A model generated the notes under the pieces. The model made no database searches and was not told the origin of the DNA. It saw only the letters and a program-made list of their open reading frames with translations. Positions 27,000 to 64,000 of a DNA stretch of 64,000 nucleotides are shown here, one piece after another. The DNA is from Epinephelus fuscoguttatus (Eukaryota; Chordata; Actinopteri; Perciformes; Serranidae). The position numbers and the translations under genes were made by a program. Position 1 is the stretch's first letter. Every line of letters begins with the position of its first letter. The stretch is taken from positions 32,993,449-33,057,448 of the forward strand of contig NC_064773.1 in assembly GCF_011397635.1 (NCBI RefSeq), in the 5' to 3' direction.

Positions 27000-27846
27000 C
27001 GACACAACGGTGGCTAACGTTGTGCGTCAAAAATTCGCCCCTGTTTCAATGTACAACCCCACACTGGCAGTGGCTAGACACACATTTGCGTTCCTGGACA
27101 CGCCACCCCACGGCACTACACAAAAATGTCCATACTCAGTCTCGCTGCCCCTGAAATTAGATGCACTTTCCCCCCACTCGCTATCTGCATGTACATACCA
27201 GCTCCCGTAGCAGGGCTCTTCTCCTCACCATGGATGCATAAAGAGAACTCTGTTGCGGTTGCTGTCTAGTGTGTGATGGAAAATAGATGGAGAGACTTGT
27301 TGTTGAGGTTGAGAAATATCCTGAGCTAAACGACCCACAATCCTGTCATTATAAAGACAATGACCAAAAAGATGTTGCCTGGCGAGTCACAGCTCGGGAG
27401 ATTGGCTCTCCGGTTCAAGTTTAATTAGTGGCTGTCCACACATAATTTTAAGTTAATGCAAAGGTGGAGGAAGTGCAGATCTTTCAGTAAAAATATTAAT
27501 AACTTTGTGTGGTCATCTGTTGATGAGCCGCAGCGCGACATGTCCGGTGTGTGCTAAGAGGGCACTTGACGCGTGTCACGAGATGTGCTACAGTGGCACC
27601 GGAGTGTTCTCAACTTAACAATCCTCCTGGCAGTGTTTGCTGGTGGGGAGTGTGCATCAGGTTGAACGCTTGGCAGCATATTTGTCAGTAGCTTTAATTG
27701 TCTTTGTGAACAAGCCAGGTAATATTTGTTGACTTTGGACTGTTCCAGTTATAATGTTGATACTATTGTCATTATATGAACTTATTATTGTGCACTATTT
27801 CTGGGGACCCACTTGCCTGTCACCACAGTTGGCTGAAGTATACCAC

Positions 27847-27852
27847 AATAAA
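27847..27852 (+). promoter_or_regulatory. Candidate polyadenylation signal of rint1
   Basis: AATAAA about 850 bp after the rint1 stop. A second AATAAA follows near 27885. No earlier canonical hexamer was noticed in 27000-27846. Positional inference. Confidence 0.4.
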
Positions 27853-27949
27853 GCAGAAGTAACATATGTTATAATGGATTATGTAATAAACCCTGATAAC
27901 CTGTAATGGTTTCAAAATACTGCTCCTGAGCGGACTCTTGTCATTTTTG

Positions 27950-28340
27950 CAGTGTTGTTGCATGTTTTTGGCCATAACTGAAGAATTCACATGATAATTA
28001 TAACAAAATTTTGCACAAATGTCTAAAAAGATAAAATGATAAAGTGACAACATTTTATATCTGAAAAGTCAGAGGTGAGCTTCACTGTGACATCATAATG
28101 TTCTGCAAAAACTGTTATTAAACATCATAACTGAGGAACAGAAGGAGACATACTGAACTGGTGACGCTAGTCTTGAACTGCTGATTGTTTAGATCTTTTG
28201 TGCTGCAGAGTTGAAGATGTGTGTGAAACATCCATATTGTAGCTTCTTTGCAGCAACATCTATATTTGAAGTTTTGTCTACTGTCATGGCTACATGTGAG
28301 TCTGGACAGACATGGATGTAAACTGTAACTTGACTGGTTG
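27950..28340 (-). mobile_element. Copy of the dispersed repeat family (middle and 3' part)
   Basis: Runs parallel to 21480-21840: tttttggccataactgaagaatt, ttgcacaaatgtctaa, cttcactgtgacatcataatg. Located between rint1 and dennd5b. Confidence 0.65.
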
Positions 28341-28599
28341 ATGGGGCATACAACCATGAAGTGGTGAATCAAGTTGACTTTAACAGTAGATTTATATATC
28401 ATCACACCACATTGTTTAATTACTGGTTTAAAACAAGTCAAAATAAGTTCAATGGCAGAAGAACTTTGTATGTATCTTTACCCTATCTGTCAAAGTGAGG
28501 CTTTATTTTATTAGTTATGTTGTCAAACCTACAGCAGTTTAACTTGCTTGTTTCCTACTATGGGTTCTAAAGTAACTAATAACATCATAGCCAGCTCAG

Positions 28600-29530
28600 A
28601 TACAGTCTCATGGAAAAGTTTGGGCATGCCTGGTCAAAATTTTGTTAACTGGCCATTATTAAGTAAGCAGAAGATGAACTGATCTCCAAAAGGCATGAAA
28701 TTAAAGATAAAACTTCTGTTCAACATTTTAAGCAAGATCAGTGTATTATTTTTGTTGCTTGTTCACAGTCACCATTAAGAAAAACCAGGTGATGTAACTT
28801 ATAAAGCTTTATAAATACTCTAACCCCTGAAACATTGTCCCAACAATTAGCAGCCATGGGCTCTGCTAAACAGCTGCCTCGCACTCTGACAACTAAAATA
28901 ACTGATGCCCACAAAGCAGGAGAAGGCTATAAGAAGATAGCAAAGCGTTTTCAGGTCGCTGTTTCCTCAGTTCATAATGTAATAAGATGTATAATGTAAT
29001 GTAATGTAATATAATAATGTAATAATTCATAAGAAATGGCAGTTGACAGGAGCTGTGGAGATCAAGTCAAGGTCTGGAAGACCAAAAAAAAACTTTCAGA
29101 GAGAGCTGCTTGTAGGATTGTTAGAAAGGCAAAACCAAACCCCTGTTGAACTGCAAAAGACCTGCAGGAAGATTTATCAGACTCTGCAGTAGTGGTGCAC
29201 TGTTCTACTGTGACACCTGTACAAATATGACCTTCATGGAAGAGTCATCAGAAGAAAACCTGTCCTGTGTCTTCACTACAAAATTCAACATCAGAAGCTC
29301 GCAAAGGAACATCTAAACATGCCTGATGCTTTTTGGAAACAAGTCCTGATGAAGTTAAAATAGAACTTTTGGACGCAATGAGCAAAGATCACTCTGCTGA
29401 TGGAAGGTGCAGACAGACTCTGGTCATCACTGCTGCATTTCTCCAGTGTTCCAAATATCTTAGTGTTGTGATTATTTTGTTTCTGGCGTGACAAAAAATG
29501 TGTGTGTATCCCTAATGACATCAACCACAC
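28600..29530 (+). pseudogene. Decayed Tc1/mariner transposon copy
   Basis: After a terminal-repeat-like start (cagtctcatggaaaagtttg), a broken plus-strand frame reads MGSAKQLPRTLTTKITDAHK then GYKKIAKRFQVAVSSVHNVI, the helix-turn-helix N-terminus of Tc1 transposases. Later fragments resemble the central domain, but stops, frameshifts and an AATGT-rich insertion disrupt it. Non-functional and from a different Tc1 family from the intact copy at 40421-42049. Confidence 0.75.
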
Positions 29531-29880
29531 ATATTATCCCGGCACAATCTAATCTGTAGCATTTCATTTACTCACTGTCATCCAGCGTTGTGAGAATATT
29601 TCTCCGACCTCTTTGTGTTTCCACCATTTTCTCTTCTGCTTAATAAACTCTTCAGCCACTTAAAGGTCCTCCTCCCTACTCCTTACAGTTTTTCACCATA
29701 GGAGCTCTCTTAAGGTCTAAGATGCTCTGTGAATAACTTTAATCTTTGCAGAGAAGTAGACTTAACTTTTAGGGGGAAATTCTAAGAAAACCTCACAATT
29801 TTAAGAATTTTCTTAGAATTTTGTCACAAGAAGCAACTCTTTGCATTAGGAAGCTTTGTGAATACGGCCCAAAATGATCA

Positions 29881-30513
29881 GGGCCCCGTTTCCCAGTTTC
29901 GATGTACTTTAGTACAAAGTACAAAGATCTCTAAGATATAGGCTACCTTAGCTAAGGGACTTCTTTTCCTACGAGTGTTTTCCACACTGTCCCTTAGGGA
30001 CACTTGATTATTTTCCAGCGCGCCTCATTAGACTTTAGTTTGATCAATTTGTCAAGTATCTGTCAGATTTTCAGTACATAGTGGGAGGGTACAGCCTGTG
30101 GTCTCGTCAGAAAAAACATATCCTCAGTTAGTTAGCTCCGTTAAATGAATGAATGAATGGATGAATAAATAAATAAATAAATCTATATATTTATAATATT
30201 CAAAATTCATTATTATTTTTCATGGTTAATTTTAAACTAATTATGTAATTTGCGCAAGGAGTCTAGATGTGAATTATACTGCAACTGTCCATTTAAAAAG
30301 CATAATTTTGGCCTAATAAAGTTCAAACTGTGACAGGATGAACAGAGCGCATCACTAAGGGACAGCTTACCAGTGGTTCAGACCACCCTATACCTTTCAG
30401 AAGATATATCTTCACTAAGGAGACTCTGGGAAACAGCCCGTAAACTCAAGAGAGACCTTAAGATACAACTTACGATACACGTAGCGCTACGAAGACTCTG
30501 GGAAATGGGGCCT
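29881..30513. mobile_element. MITE-like element with GGCCCC(G/A)TTTCCCAG terminal inverted repeats
   Basis: The left end GGGCCCCGTTTCCCAG and right end CTGGGAAATGGGGCCT are inverted with about 14 of 16 matches. There is no transposase frame and no clear target duplication. The interior includes ACTAAGG-type motifs in both orientations. Confidence 0.55.
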
Positions 30514-30971
30514 AGGACGTTTAACCAGCAGCTGAATTATTCACAGAGGTCTCCTTCTCTGAAACAGACAGATCAGCTGATTCAAACGCTAAGTAAAGCA
30601 GTTTAATATTAAAAATCTGTTTTTCTGACACCGCTTGTCACAGATGGGCTTCTAACTACGCAAATAGCCCTATCTCAAGTTAGTGTTTGGTTTGTCCGTT
30701 TTGGGCTACTGTAGAAACATGGTGTCTCCGTGATGAAAACCTGCTCCCTATGTTAATACAAACAGCTCATTTTAAGGTAACAAACACAACTGTTCTTATT
30801 TTCAGGTGATTATACACTAAAGGAAACATATTAGTTCCATTTCTGATTTCAGATCCCCCTAAATCCTACAATGGACCTTCAACATTTCTAAAAGATGGAC
30901 ACACTGTTCACATAAAGTGTAGTTTATGGACATACACACAAACAGTTGACACCTTTGACACACTGGGTGTT

Positions 30972-30977
30972 TTTATT
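30972..30977 (-). promoter_or_regulatory. Candidate distal polyadenylation signal of dennd5b
   Basis: AATAAA on the minus strand about 4.7 kb past the dennd5b stop. Long 3' UTRs are typical of DENND5B, so 30950-35684 may be 3' UTR. RNA evidence is lacking. Confidence 0.3.
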
Positions 30978-32175
30978 GAAATATGCATAATAAATATCAG
31001 AACAGAGAAGTCAGTCCAACACAGACGTGAAACTCCATTTGTCTGGTCGCTGTCCGTAGCATTTCCTGTTTGAGCAGATCCACTCGGGGTTAATACCACT
31101 CGTTACATGAAGTGTTCATGTAATGACTTGGGTGTGTAATCCACCCAGTAAGCATTGTGCAGTAGTCTCAGGAGAAATCTCAATCGTCCAAAATGCATCT
31201 CCTCCTCCAGAAATCTGCCCTGTAGACTGAGCCGTCTGTGGAAAAGTTTGTAGACAGACACGTCCAGGATGAGACGAGGGGAGCTGTTATTGTGCTTTGG
31301 AACTGTGGACAGTCCTTAAGGTGAGGCATTAGGGGCACAGCAGCAGGAGAACACAGGGTTAAAACATGATAAAAACACATCAAGTGGAAATAGTGGTTAC
31401 TGCTTTAAAGACATGAATGTTTCTACAGGCTTCATCAACCTGAAAATACCAGTGCTGCTGTCTGCCTGCCATGGATTAACATTAAATTAATAAATACATG
31501 AAATCAAGACATTCAAAACAAATCATGACAGACTGTGGCTCCCTCACCCTCAATACACCACAGAGAGAAAAATACTACAGGGAGCTGGGGTTGCAAAGAC
31601 TTTATCGCCTCAGAACTCATCTTCCATCTAGAAGTCATAAGCGAGAGTCACGATAAATACATCTCAGTCTACATGTCAACATGCACTAATGAGAATATTT
31701 ACACCATTTCTCAGAAAGGGTTCATTTAGACAGTGGTAAGTCTCTACAGTGGCAAAATCTATCATGCAGCTTAAGTTAAACAGGAGAACGAAAAATAGTT
31801 GTTACCACTCATCTCTGCTGGCTGCTGCTAAGGTTGAGTTTAATTCTTCCTGTTCCTCCCTTGGAATCTGACAGAAGTCATGTTGCATTTATGTAATACG
31901 AGAATTATCAGCTGGCTTGTAACATCACACACTTGCATCAAATGAATCCATTGTATGCTAAAACATAAAAGGATAAGACTAATATAGTTTTCATTTTAAG
32001 AAATCCCATGAAAAGACCAACACACACAGTATACCCATGTGCCAAAAAAAGAAAAAAGAAAAAAAAAGAAAAAACCTCCTATCGCAGTAAATGCCCTCTT
32101 GTGAACAAAATATGTATTTATCCACTGCAGAAAATAGTCCCGTCCCATTTCCTCCTGTGTTTTAAAGATTTATGC

Positions 32176-32425
32176 TAGGGATGCACGATATTGGATTTTT
32201 TGCGGATATCTGATATACTGATATATAACAATTTATTTGGTCGATAATCTGTATATCTACGTTTTTCCACCAGCAGAGGGAGACATGAAATAGGATACTT
32301 TCAATGTATGTAATAGTCATTCATTGTGCAAAATTAGAAAAAGCATGTTGGCTGATTCTGATAGTTAATTTTAAAGCCAATATCTGCCAATACCAATGAC
32401 ATACCGAAATTATCATGCATCCTTA
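32176..32425. mobile_element. 250-bp hAT-like MITE with perfect 8-bp target duplication
   Basis: It starts TAGGGATGCACGATATTGG and ends ...CATGCATCCTTA (imperfect terminal inverted repeat). It is flanked by ATTTATGC at 32168-32175 and 32426-32433. An 8-bp duplication and TAGGG ends fit the hAT superfamily. A sister copy is at 58620-58948. Confidence 0.85.
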
Positions 32426-32433
32426 ATTTATGC

Positions 32434-33931
32434 CTTTTCTAACAGACAGGGCAGGGAAGTCAGAAAGTATTGAAATGGGCTAAGGTTACGGTCACGAGTG
32501 AAATTAACACTAGTGAATATTCGCCTCCAGTTTACTTCCATTCAGTGTGAGCAGAGGGGTGAACTAAACGTTGCTTGCAGAAGCAAGGCAAATTTGCATC
32601 TTCGCGTTGCGTGGAGTTTAACTTTGGTGGACTTTGACTGGCGAAGTCGCAGCCTCAACCAATAGCAATGTAGTATGTGTGGAGGAGACACTGATTGTTG
32701 CCAATACTGAAAGATAATGGCCATGAAAAATACAAACCACCCCACATGAGAGATGCTGTCCGACCGGCAGTGAGTCCGACACAAGCATTAAACATTTGAA
32801 AATGGAACCGGTAACGTCATATTTCGTGGTATTTATTAGCAAGCTAGCTAAAATTAGCTAGCAAACTAGCTTTCTGTGTTTATCACACCCAGCACTGCCC
32901 ACATTAGGCACAAATATGACCTTGGCAGATGAGTCACTTGTCTGCATTCACTCGTATGATCGTAAGTTAACACCTTATTGGTCTTGGTCTTGTCATGGGA
33001 TTAGTTGCCAAAACAAAACAAAACAAAAAAAAACAGGATAACACCTTTAAAATTTAAGCATTACGACTATCTTATTTTTATGTCCAAGATGGAAGAACTA
33101 CTGACACCTGCTGTTAAGTTTGACATAAATGTTGCATTACAATACTGAAAGCACATCCATGGAAGGATTTATGCAACATATTGAAGCCTAATGCATTCAC
33201 TTGAGAGTTCAGTCATTTTAGTTTGAATGGAACAAAAAAAAAACACTCTTGTTTTTCTGAATTTAAATCAGAAGTATTAATAAAAAAAATAAATGAATAA
33301 ATAAAAAACCGAGCAGAATTTGTCATAAAAATGTCAATTCGGAAAAACAAGCAGAATTTTTTTTCTAATGAAACTGAGATAATAATGTTGTAAATTCAGA
33401 AAAAAAACAAGAAGAGAATTTGGAAAACCTTTCTAATGAATCTGAGAAAAAAAAATTTGATTAAAAGAAAAGCTGAACTTTTTCCTCAATGAAAACTTTT
33501 CCCAGAATTCTAAAATAATATCATTAAAAACACAAAAACAGAGATTAATTTGTTTTTCTCAAGTGAATGCATCATGCTAATGTAAACATGTCCCATAGGT
33601 AGACCAAACTGCAAGCAGTTGATTCTCTACAAACTCTCTACTGTTAGCATTTCTATCTCAGTGAGTACTACATTCATTTAGAAACAGGAACATTTTGCTT
33701 ACTTGCGTAAAAGTTCTCTCTTGACCTTGGGAAAAATACTTCATAAAATACTTTATAGTTTTTACCACCAGAGGAAGCTAGTAAGTGAACCTTGACTTCA
33801 GATTATTTTGTTGAACATTTAATCTGTTACTAAAGTGACAATATTGGCATTGATAACTGTTAGGAAAATATAAATTAATGTTTGAGGCACACACGCATTC
33901 TTACCAGGATATACCTGCACTCTTACCAGGA

Positions 33932-33980
<49 letters not shown>

Positions 33981-34105
33981 ACAGTACACTACAGAAACCA
34001 GTTGATCACTTTGAAAACATTAAGTCGAAAGATATAAAAATAAATGCAGGGCAAAAACATGCACCAGAGCATGACCATCCTTGAAATATGACACACTGAA
34101 CCACA

Positions 34106-34140
<35 letters not shown>

Positions 34141-34796
34141 TGGAAACAGCATTTTAAACAGCCAGGTTGGTGCCTGTAGTTCAGGCCATGCAGCCACAGG
34201 TTCAGCTCCAGACTCTGAGCCACATCACTGACATCAGTTTTTGTGTTCATCCATAGGCTGAACGAAGAGAAAATGCCCAACACAAGTCCAGTGAATCAAA
34301 AGAAAGAGAAGCATGGAGAGCTGGTGACTCTGTAACACTCAGTCACTCAGTAGGTTACAGAACAGAATCCTCGTTCTAGTGTGTCACTGATCGCTCAGTC
34401 TCTTCCTGAGATAGTCTCTTCTTTCCATGTCCCATAGGCATGCTTGCTAATGCTAACGCTAACATGGGTGTAGGGATGGTGGCGCTATAATCGCCAGTTG
34501 CAGGCAGGAAAATAAATCTATCACACAGTTTTTGTACCTTCTGAAGGCAGACTAGGCTACACAGCTACCACGTCTTCTGCTGCTACTTACATTTAAAGAA
34601 ACATCAGTGGTTTCACCCCCCCCCCCCCTCCCCCGCCCCACCCATTTTAAAATCTACAATACTGTCAGCAATTTTCCAAAGCGTACTTATGTTTGTTTGA
34701 TTTTCTTCCCTCCAAGCAGCCACTGTGTCAGTTATTTTTAGTACACTGTGAACAATCATCAACACTACATCAGCATTACATGTTGGTGCATTTTAA
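32434..34796. repeat. AT-rich flank with two (AC)n microsatellites; possible dennd5b 3' UTR
   Basis: Simple repeats at 33935-33976 and about 34103-34140. Repeated aattcggaaaaacaagcagaa-type A-rich phrases occur at 33300-33540, and a C-run sits near 34616-34640. No ORF with family resemblance was found. Confidence 0.5.
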
Positions 34797-35175
34797 ACAA
34801 CATCCATCCATCTTCTAACCGCTTCATCCTCTTGAGGGTCGCGGGGGGGGGGCTGGCTGGCTGGAGCCTATCCCAGCTGACATCGGGCGAGAGGCAGGGT
34901 ACACCCTGGACAGGTCGCCAGACTATCGCAGGGCTGACACATAGAGACATACAACCATTCACACTCACATTCACACCTATGGACAATTTAGAGTTATCAA
35001 TTAACCTAGTCCCCAATCTGCATGTCTTTGGACTGTGGGAGGAAGCCAGAGTGCCCGGAGAGAACCCACTCTGACACGGAGAGAACATGCAAACTCCGCA
35101 CAGAGGGGCTCCCACACCTGGGATCGAACCAGGAACCCTCTTGCTGTGAGGCGACAGTGCTTCAGCAGGACTATC
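34797..35175 (+). mobile_element. Common teleost interspersed repeat (GGCTGGAGCCTATCCCAGCTG family)
   Basis: Contains the ubiquitous fish phrases ctggacaggtcgccagacta, ggactgtgggaggaagcc and cttgctgtgaggcgacagtg. It has no coding capacity; it is probably a retroelement tail. Related copies are at 9118-9190 and 37465-38000. Confidence 0.75.
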
Positions 35176-35684
35176 GGGCTTGACAGTAGGAAAAATATGA
35201 AATACTCTGATGGATTACAGTGAGCTTTACATTGCTTCAAGATTTTTGGTGTAATGAAAGAAGTGTCACGAATGGCTGCCTGGAAGGTAGCAAATCAACC
35301 TTAAACACACAGTTTGTTCTGGAAAATTCTACACAGTAATGTAAGGTAATTGGGATGTGTAGTTTATGAAATAAAACATAATTAAGCACTGCTTGTAACT
35401 GAATTAGAAAGGGTCTTTCAGAGCCACAGGCGGGGTAATAATACTGCATCCAAGCTTATGGCTGATCCAAAGCCCTGAACTCTCACAGGAAGCAGTGGAA
35501 CTTTTTGCTTTGGTAACCAAATGTCTCTTCAGTTTTCATTTCTTGTCCCTCACTTTCTCCTTCCCTTCTCATGTGTCTAATCCCAGAGGCTAAAAGTGGA
35601 AGGGTGGGTGAAGTTGTTGGTAGTGAGGAGAAGTTTTAGAGGAAAATGTAGAGCTGAGTTGCAGCCCAGTGGTGTCTCTTGGGG

Positions 35685-60695
<25,011 letters not shown>

Positions 60696-61782
60696 CTGCA
60701 GGGGAGACACAATAATATCATGGTCAGACTAAGCCCAGCAGAATGTAGACATTTGGAAGAGTCCAGTAAGAGCATGTTACTGAAGGGAATTTGACACTGT
60801 TTCAACAATAGTTTCAAAAATATTTAGTGACACATAAAGCACTCCAGCTGTTTGATAACACACCTAATCCACTTTCATTAGGCCTCATTCATTAATATGT
60901 GTGTAGAAATGTTCTCACTGTGCACATTAAACAACTGCACACGTAAAATTACCATCAGATTCACCACACATGCGCTTCAGCCAAGGAAACAAATGGTGGA
61001 CGGGACTTGAGAGGTTATTGGGTGAGAGCGGTCTGTTCGATGACTTAAATGCTATTCCAGGGAATTACGCAGCTGCAGCAAAACTTGTCTTGGCAGTTGA
61101 CTTATAAGCCATTTGTCTTCACGTTATGTCGGTCTCTAAAGATGTGCTCTCAACTGAAAGCACGAGCTGCAATATTTTCCATCTAGGCTAGATATCTTAA
61201 CAAATTTCTATAAAAGAAAAACAGGGACACTCCATTTTGGAACAACTAATAATTGATGAGGATGAATGGGCGTCAATTTCATAAGTAGTTAATACAATTG
61301 ACCAATGCGTTAGTAAATTAACAGTTTTAAATATTGTCTATTAAAGCCTTTTAAGATAAAAATTGGTTTGAATATATCATGCATTTAGTTAAAAGGTGTG
61401 TGTTTGCATTTTCTGAGACAGTCAGGCCTTTATCATTTGTGCATTCAGTACATATGGTCTGAGGCAGCTCTAAATTTGTTTGCAGAGTAGGAACAAGTTC
61501 AGGTAAGAACATTTCAGCACAGATTTGTGTGTACGCACTGTTTATGCATGAGGGCCATTGTACTCACCAAAGTAATTATTGAGATCTGAGAGCACAGCAA
61601 CATCTCTAAACCTTCACATGGTAAAATTATTACCCAAAAGTACTCCCACATTTCAGCAACTTGGCACTAGGACATAATGAGTACATACACTTCAGCTGCA
61701 TTGTGGGAATGTAGCCAAAGAGATTGCTATGTAAACAAATGGAGAACAAGACCTGACAAACACGAACAATGACAAATAACTC

Positions 61783-61825
<43 letters not shown>

Positions 61826-64000
61826 TCCTCGCCTAATGAAGACAGTATAAGCAATATATGCTCTGACAGCTGCTCATTAGCCAAGAAGAGAAAAACTGGC
61901 TGGACTTCAAAACAGGTTGTTCAGATTCTAAATCACAGATGAAGTGTGCTGTGCTCTCATCTCACTCTCTCCTCCTCCCTCTCTCACCCCAGGGATCCAC
62001 AAACACACTCAGACTTTCACCTGCTTTATTTTCTCCTAACATTGCAAACTACCTTATCGTCCATCTGTCAGTGCCACTGCTTATTGTCAAACTGTCTGGG
62101 TTATGTTGCCCCTGTTTGAGCACTGAACCTGTGTGTGACTGAACTCCTCAGACAGGAGCTGCAGTATTAATCTCAGCTGTGGAGTGAGCAGTAAGCGAGG
62201 GCACCGGAGCGAGTCGTCACAGGGGAAGGCAGGCGGAGGGGAAGGCTGCCTGTCGTCTGGGTAATTGGGTACCAGCATGCACCATCGCCCCCAAATAAGC
62301 TGCCCATCGGCACTTAAAGCTTTACATCGCTCGGCCCATTAGCATGAAACAGTGTGGGTCACAACAAGCCAACATGTGCGCACACACCAGAAGAATGCAG
62401 GGAAGAAGTGGCTTAAATGATCATTCATACAGAGGAAGATAATGATCGCAGCTAGTAAACGCTGCAAAACTGAGAATACTGAGGCAAACTGAAAGTTGAT
62501 ATAATCACTGTCTGTCCTGTCATATATATACACTCTCATGTTGAAGCTAATTAATATTTTCATATCAATGTGGGAAAAAATGACTCATGTGGAAGGTGTC
62601 GCTCATAGTGATGCTGTTCCCCTCAGCTTTATGTAGCATCTTAGCATCTTTTAGTTCATTGTTTTGCAGCAGTTTTTAGAGAAAAAGCTCTAAAAAAAAC
62701 TGTATCTGCATCCACTACCTGTTCAGCAGACAGACAAACAGATAGACAGCATACCAAACGAGCTGGTGACAATGTGGAGCATTCAGCAACAAAGGAGCCA
62801 CATTTTTTTCTCTGGAGTTGATGGAGACCATAACCAGAGCTAAAAAAAAGTGTGAACATGGAACTTATGTTCACCTGGTGGCAAGAAACAAGACTCTAGC
62901 TGAATGCTAATGTGCTACACGTGTGCCGGATTTGTAAGTAGGCAGCTGTTTGCTAACATTTCAATACCTTTAAAGGGGAAACTCTGTTAGTGTTGTCTGT
63001 ACGGCTTGTTTCACAGCCCCCAGGTAACCAAAACATTAGTTAATGCAACAGCTTTACATGTTGGTAGGGATATTCTTTAACTGGACAGAGCCGGGCTAGC
63101 TACTTTCTGCAGCTTCCAGTCTGTATGCTAAGCTAGGCTAACCATATCCTGGTGCTGGTATTTACATACACACAGATATATGTTTTTCATGAAACAGCCT
63201 TATTCAAGCAGTTGCAAGCAGCAAGTGAGAAATATCTGAATAGGCTAACCTAACATGTTAACTTAGTCATTTCTGACATCACTAATGAAACTTTTAGAAA
63301 CTTTATTTTTTGATAATTTGTTGGTAAATATTGAATATATATTTGTAGGCCTATGTAACAGTTTAGATTATTGCTAAAGGGGCTCTATGCAAAATTCTGA
63401 GCGCATGAGAACACAGCTATCAACATGGAGGTGGCTGAGTTGGCAGCTAGCAGCTAATGGTACTAACTACATAAACAACGGCAAACAACGGCAACAGCGC
63501 TGACAGAGCTAACTGTGATAACCGGGGGGGACTGAAAGGTTGGCACAATGCTTGTGTGATAACGGCATTCTGATATGAGCACAGTGCAGAGCGGTAGCAA
63601 AGAGCAAGCCTAATGCGGGTGCTGCCAGACCAGTTTACCACAACAATCTACAGAGAAGCTCAGATCAAACAACATTTTGTCAGGTTAGATATATGCAAAT
63701 TACCATAGCATTTTTACAAAATCACACTTTTTGGTTCTTAATTTTTAAATACACAAGTGAGCCTGGAATCCTGCTCTTTTCCAGCTGTATGAACATCAGT
63801 AATCAAAAAAAAAAAAAAAAAAACCCCAGACACATGCAGCTTCATAGATTCCCTGTTGGCCTCCACCAGTCTGAGTCAGTCCTGACTCTGACCTCCTGCC
63901 TCATGCTGCACATTCAGCACCAATTAAAGGCTTAATGAAGGGAAAGCCAAGCAGCACTAATTGAGAAAATAAGAAGAAAAAAAGACCTGACCAAACACTC
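60696..64000. other. dennd5b intron continuing past the window end; (AC)n at 61785-61822
   Basis: No coding segment matching the DENND5B region upstream of the [13 protein letters not shown] exon was recognised. The region contains an AC microsatellite, an A-run near 63806 and otherwise unique AT-rich sequence. The 5' exons presumably lie beyond 64000. Confidence 0.5.

Noticed and set aside
35112..35175. tRNA-like GATCGAACC box B sequence
   Set aside because: Part of a common teleost repeat; no acceptor stem or anticodon arm, so not a tRNA gene.

Overview
The window is nuclear DNA from a teleost fish, most likely a percomorph. It shows small vertebrate-type coding exons with GT-AG introns, conserved vertebrate proteins, many CA/GT microsatellites, Tc1-like and hAT-like DNA elements, a tRNA-derived SINE and degraded fish LINE tails. 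No bacterial, CRISPR, rRNA or functional tRNA genes were seen.

Four protein-coding genes were read exon by exon, with reading-frame continuity checked across the splice junctions. (1) Positions 141-1423 (+) hold the last five exons of hspa14, an Hsp70-like chaperone of the ribosome-associated type; its 5' part lies outside the window. (2) Positions 2306-5755 (-) hold a complete five-exon prolactin-family hormone gene of 226 aa. It has six cysteines (three disulfides), which fits prl2 rather than the classical teleost prl1. It is tail-to-tail with hspa14. (3) Positions 11135-26999 (+) hold complete rint1 in 15 coding exons (792 aa), an NRZ/Dsl1 tethering-complex subunit for Golgi-to-ER traffic. 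(4) Positions 35685-60695 (-) hold the 3' half of dennd5b: 15 exons encoding the last 653 aa (RUN1, PLAT, RUN2), plus one probable 37-codon cassette exon. The 5' half (DENN domain) lies beyond position 64000. The products (chaperone, secreted hormone, tethering factor, Rab-GEF-type protein) do not form one pathway; the region is ordinary vertebrate gene order.

The rest is intronic or intergenic and rich in mobile elements. Highlights are an intact Tc1-like transposon (40421-42049) with an uninterrupted 350-aa transposase and roughly 275-bp inverted repeats that include the transposase C-terminus; a 45-bp tailless SINE-head insertion with a perfect 16-bp target duplication (19402-19446); two copies of a small element with 10-11-bp target duplications (21187-21418 and 52713-53114); two hAT-like MITEs with 8-bp duplications (32176-32425 and 58620-58948); a nested stack of retroelements beside a dennd5b exon (36240-38280); and a dispersed family, at least eight blocks in 64 kb, carrying direct-repeat nuclear-receptor-like motifs.

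The most interesting RNA-level signals are a dennd5b RUN-domain exon bracketed within 5 nt on each side by complementary (TG)n and (AC)n repeats, a 28-bp hairpin just upstream of the last prl2 exon, and a cluster of CRE-like motifs plus dinucleotide repeats 5' of prl2. No wholly new genetic system is evident.
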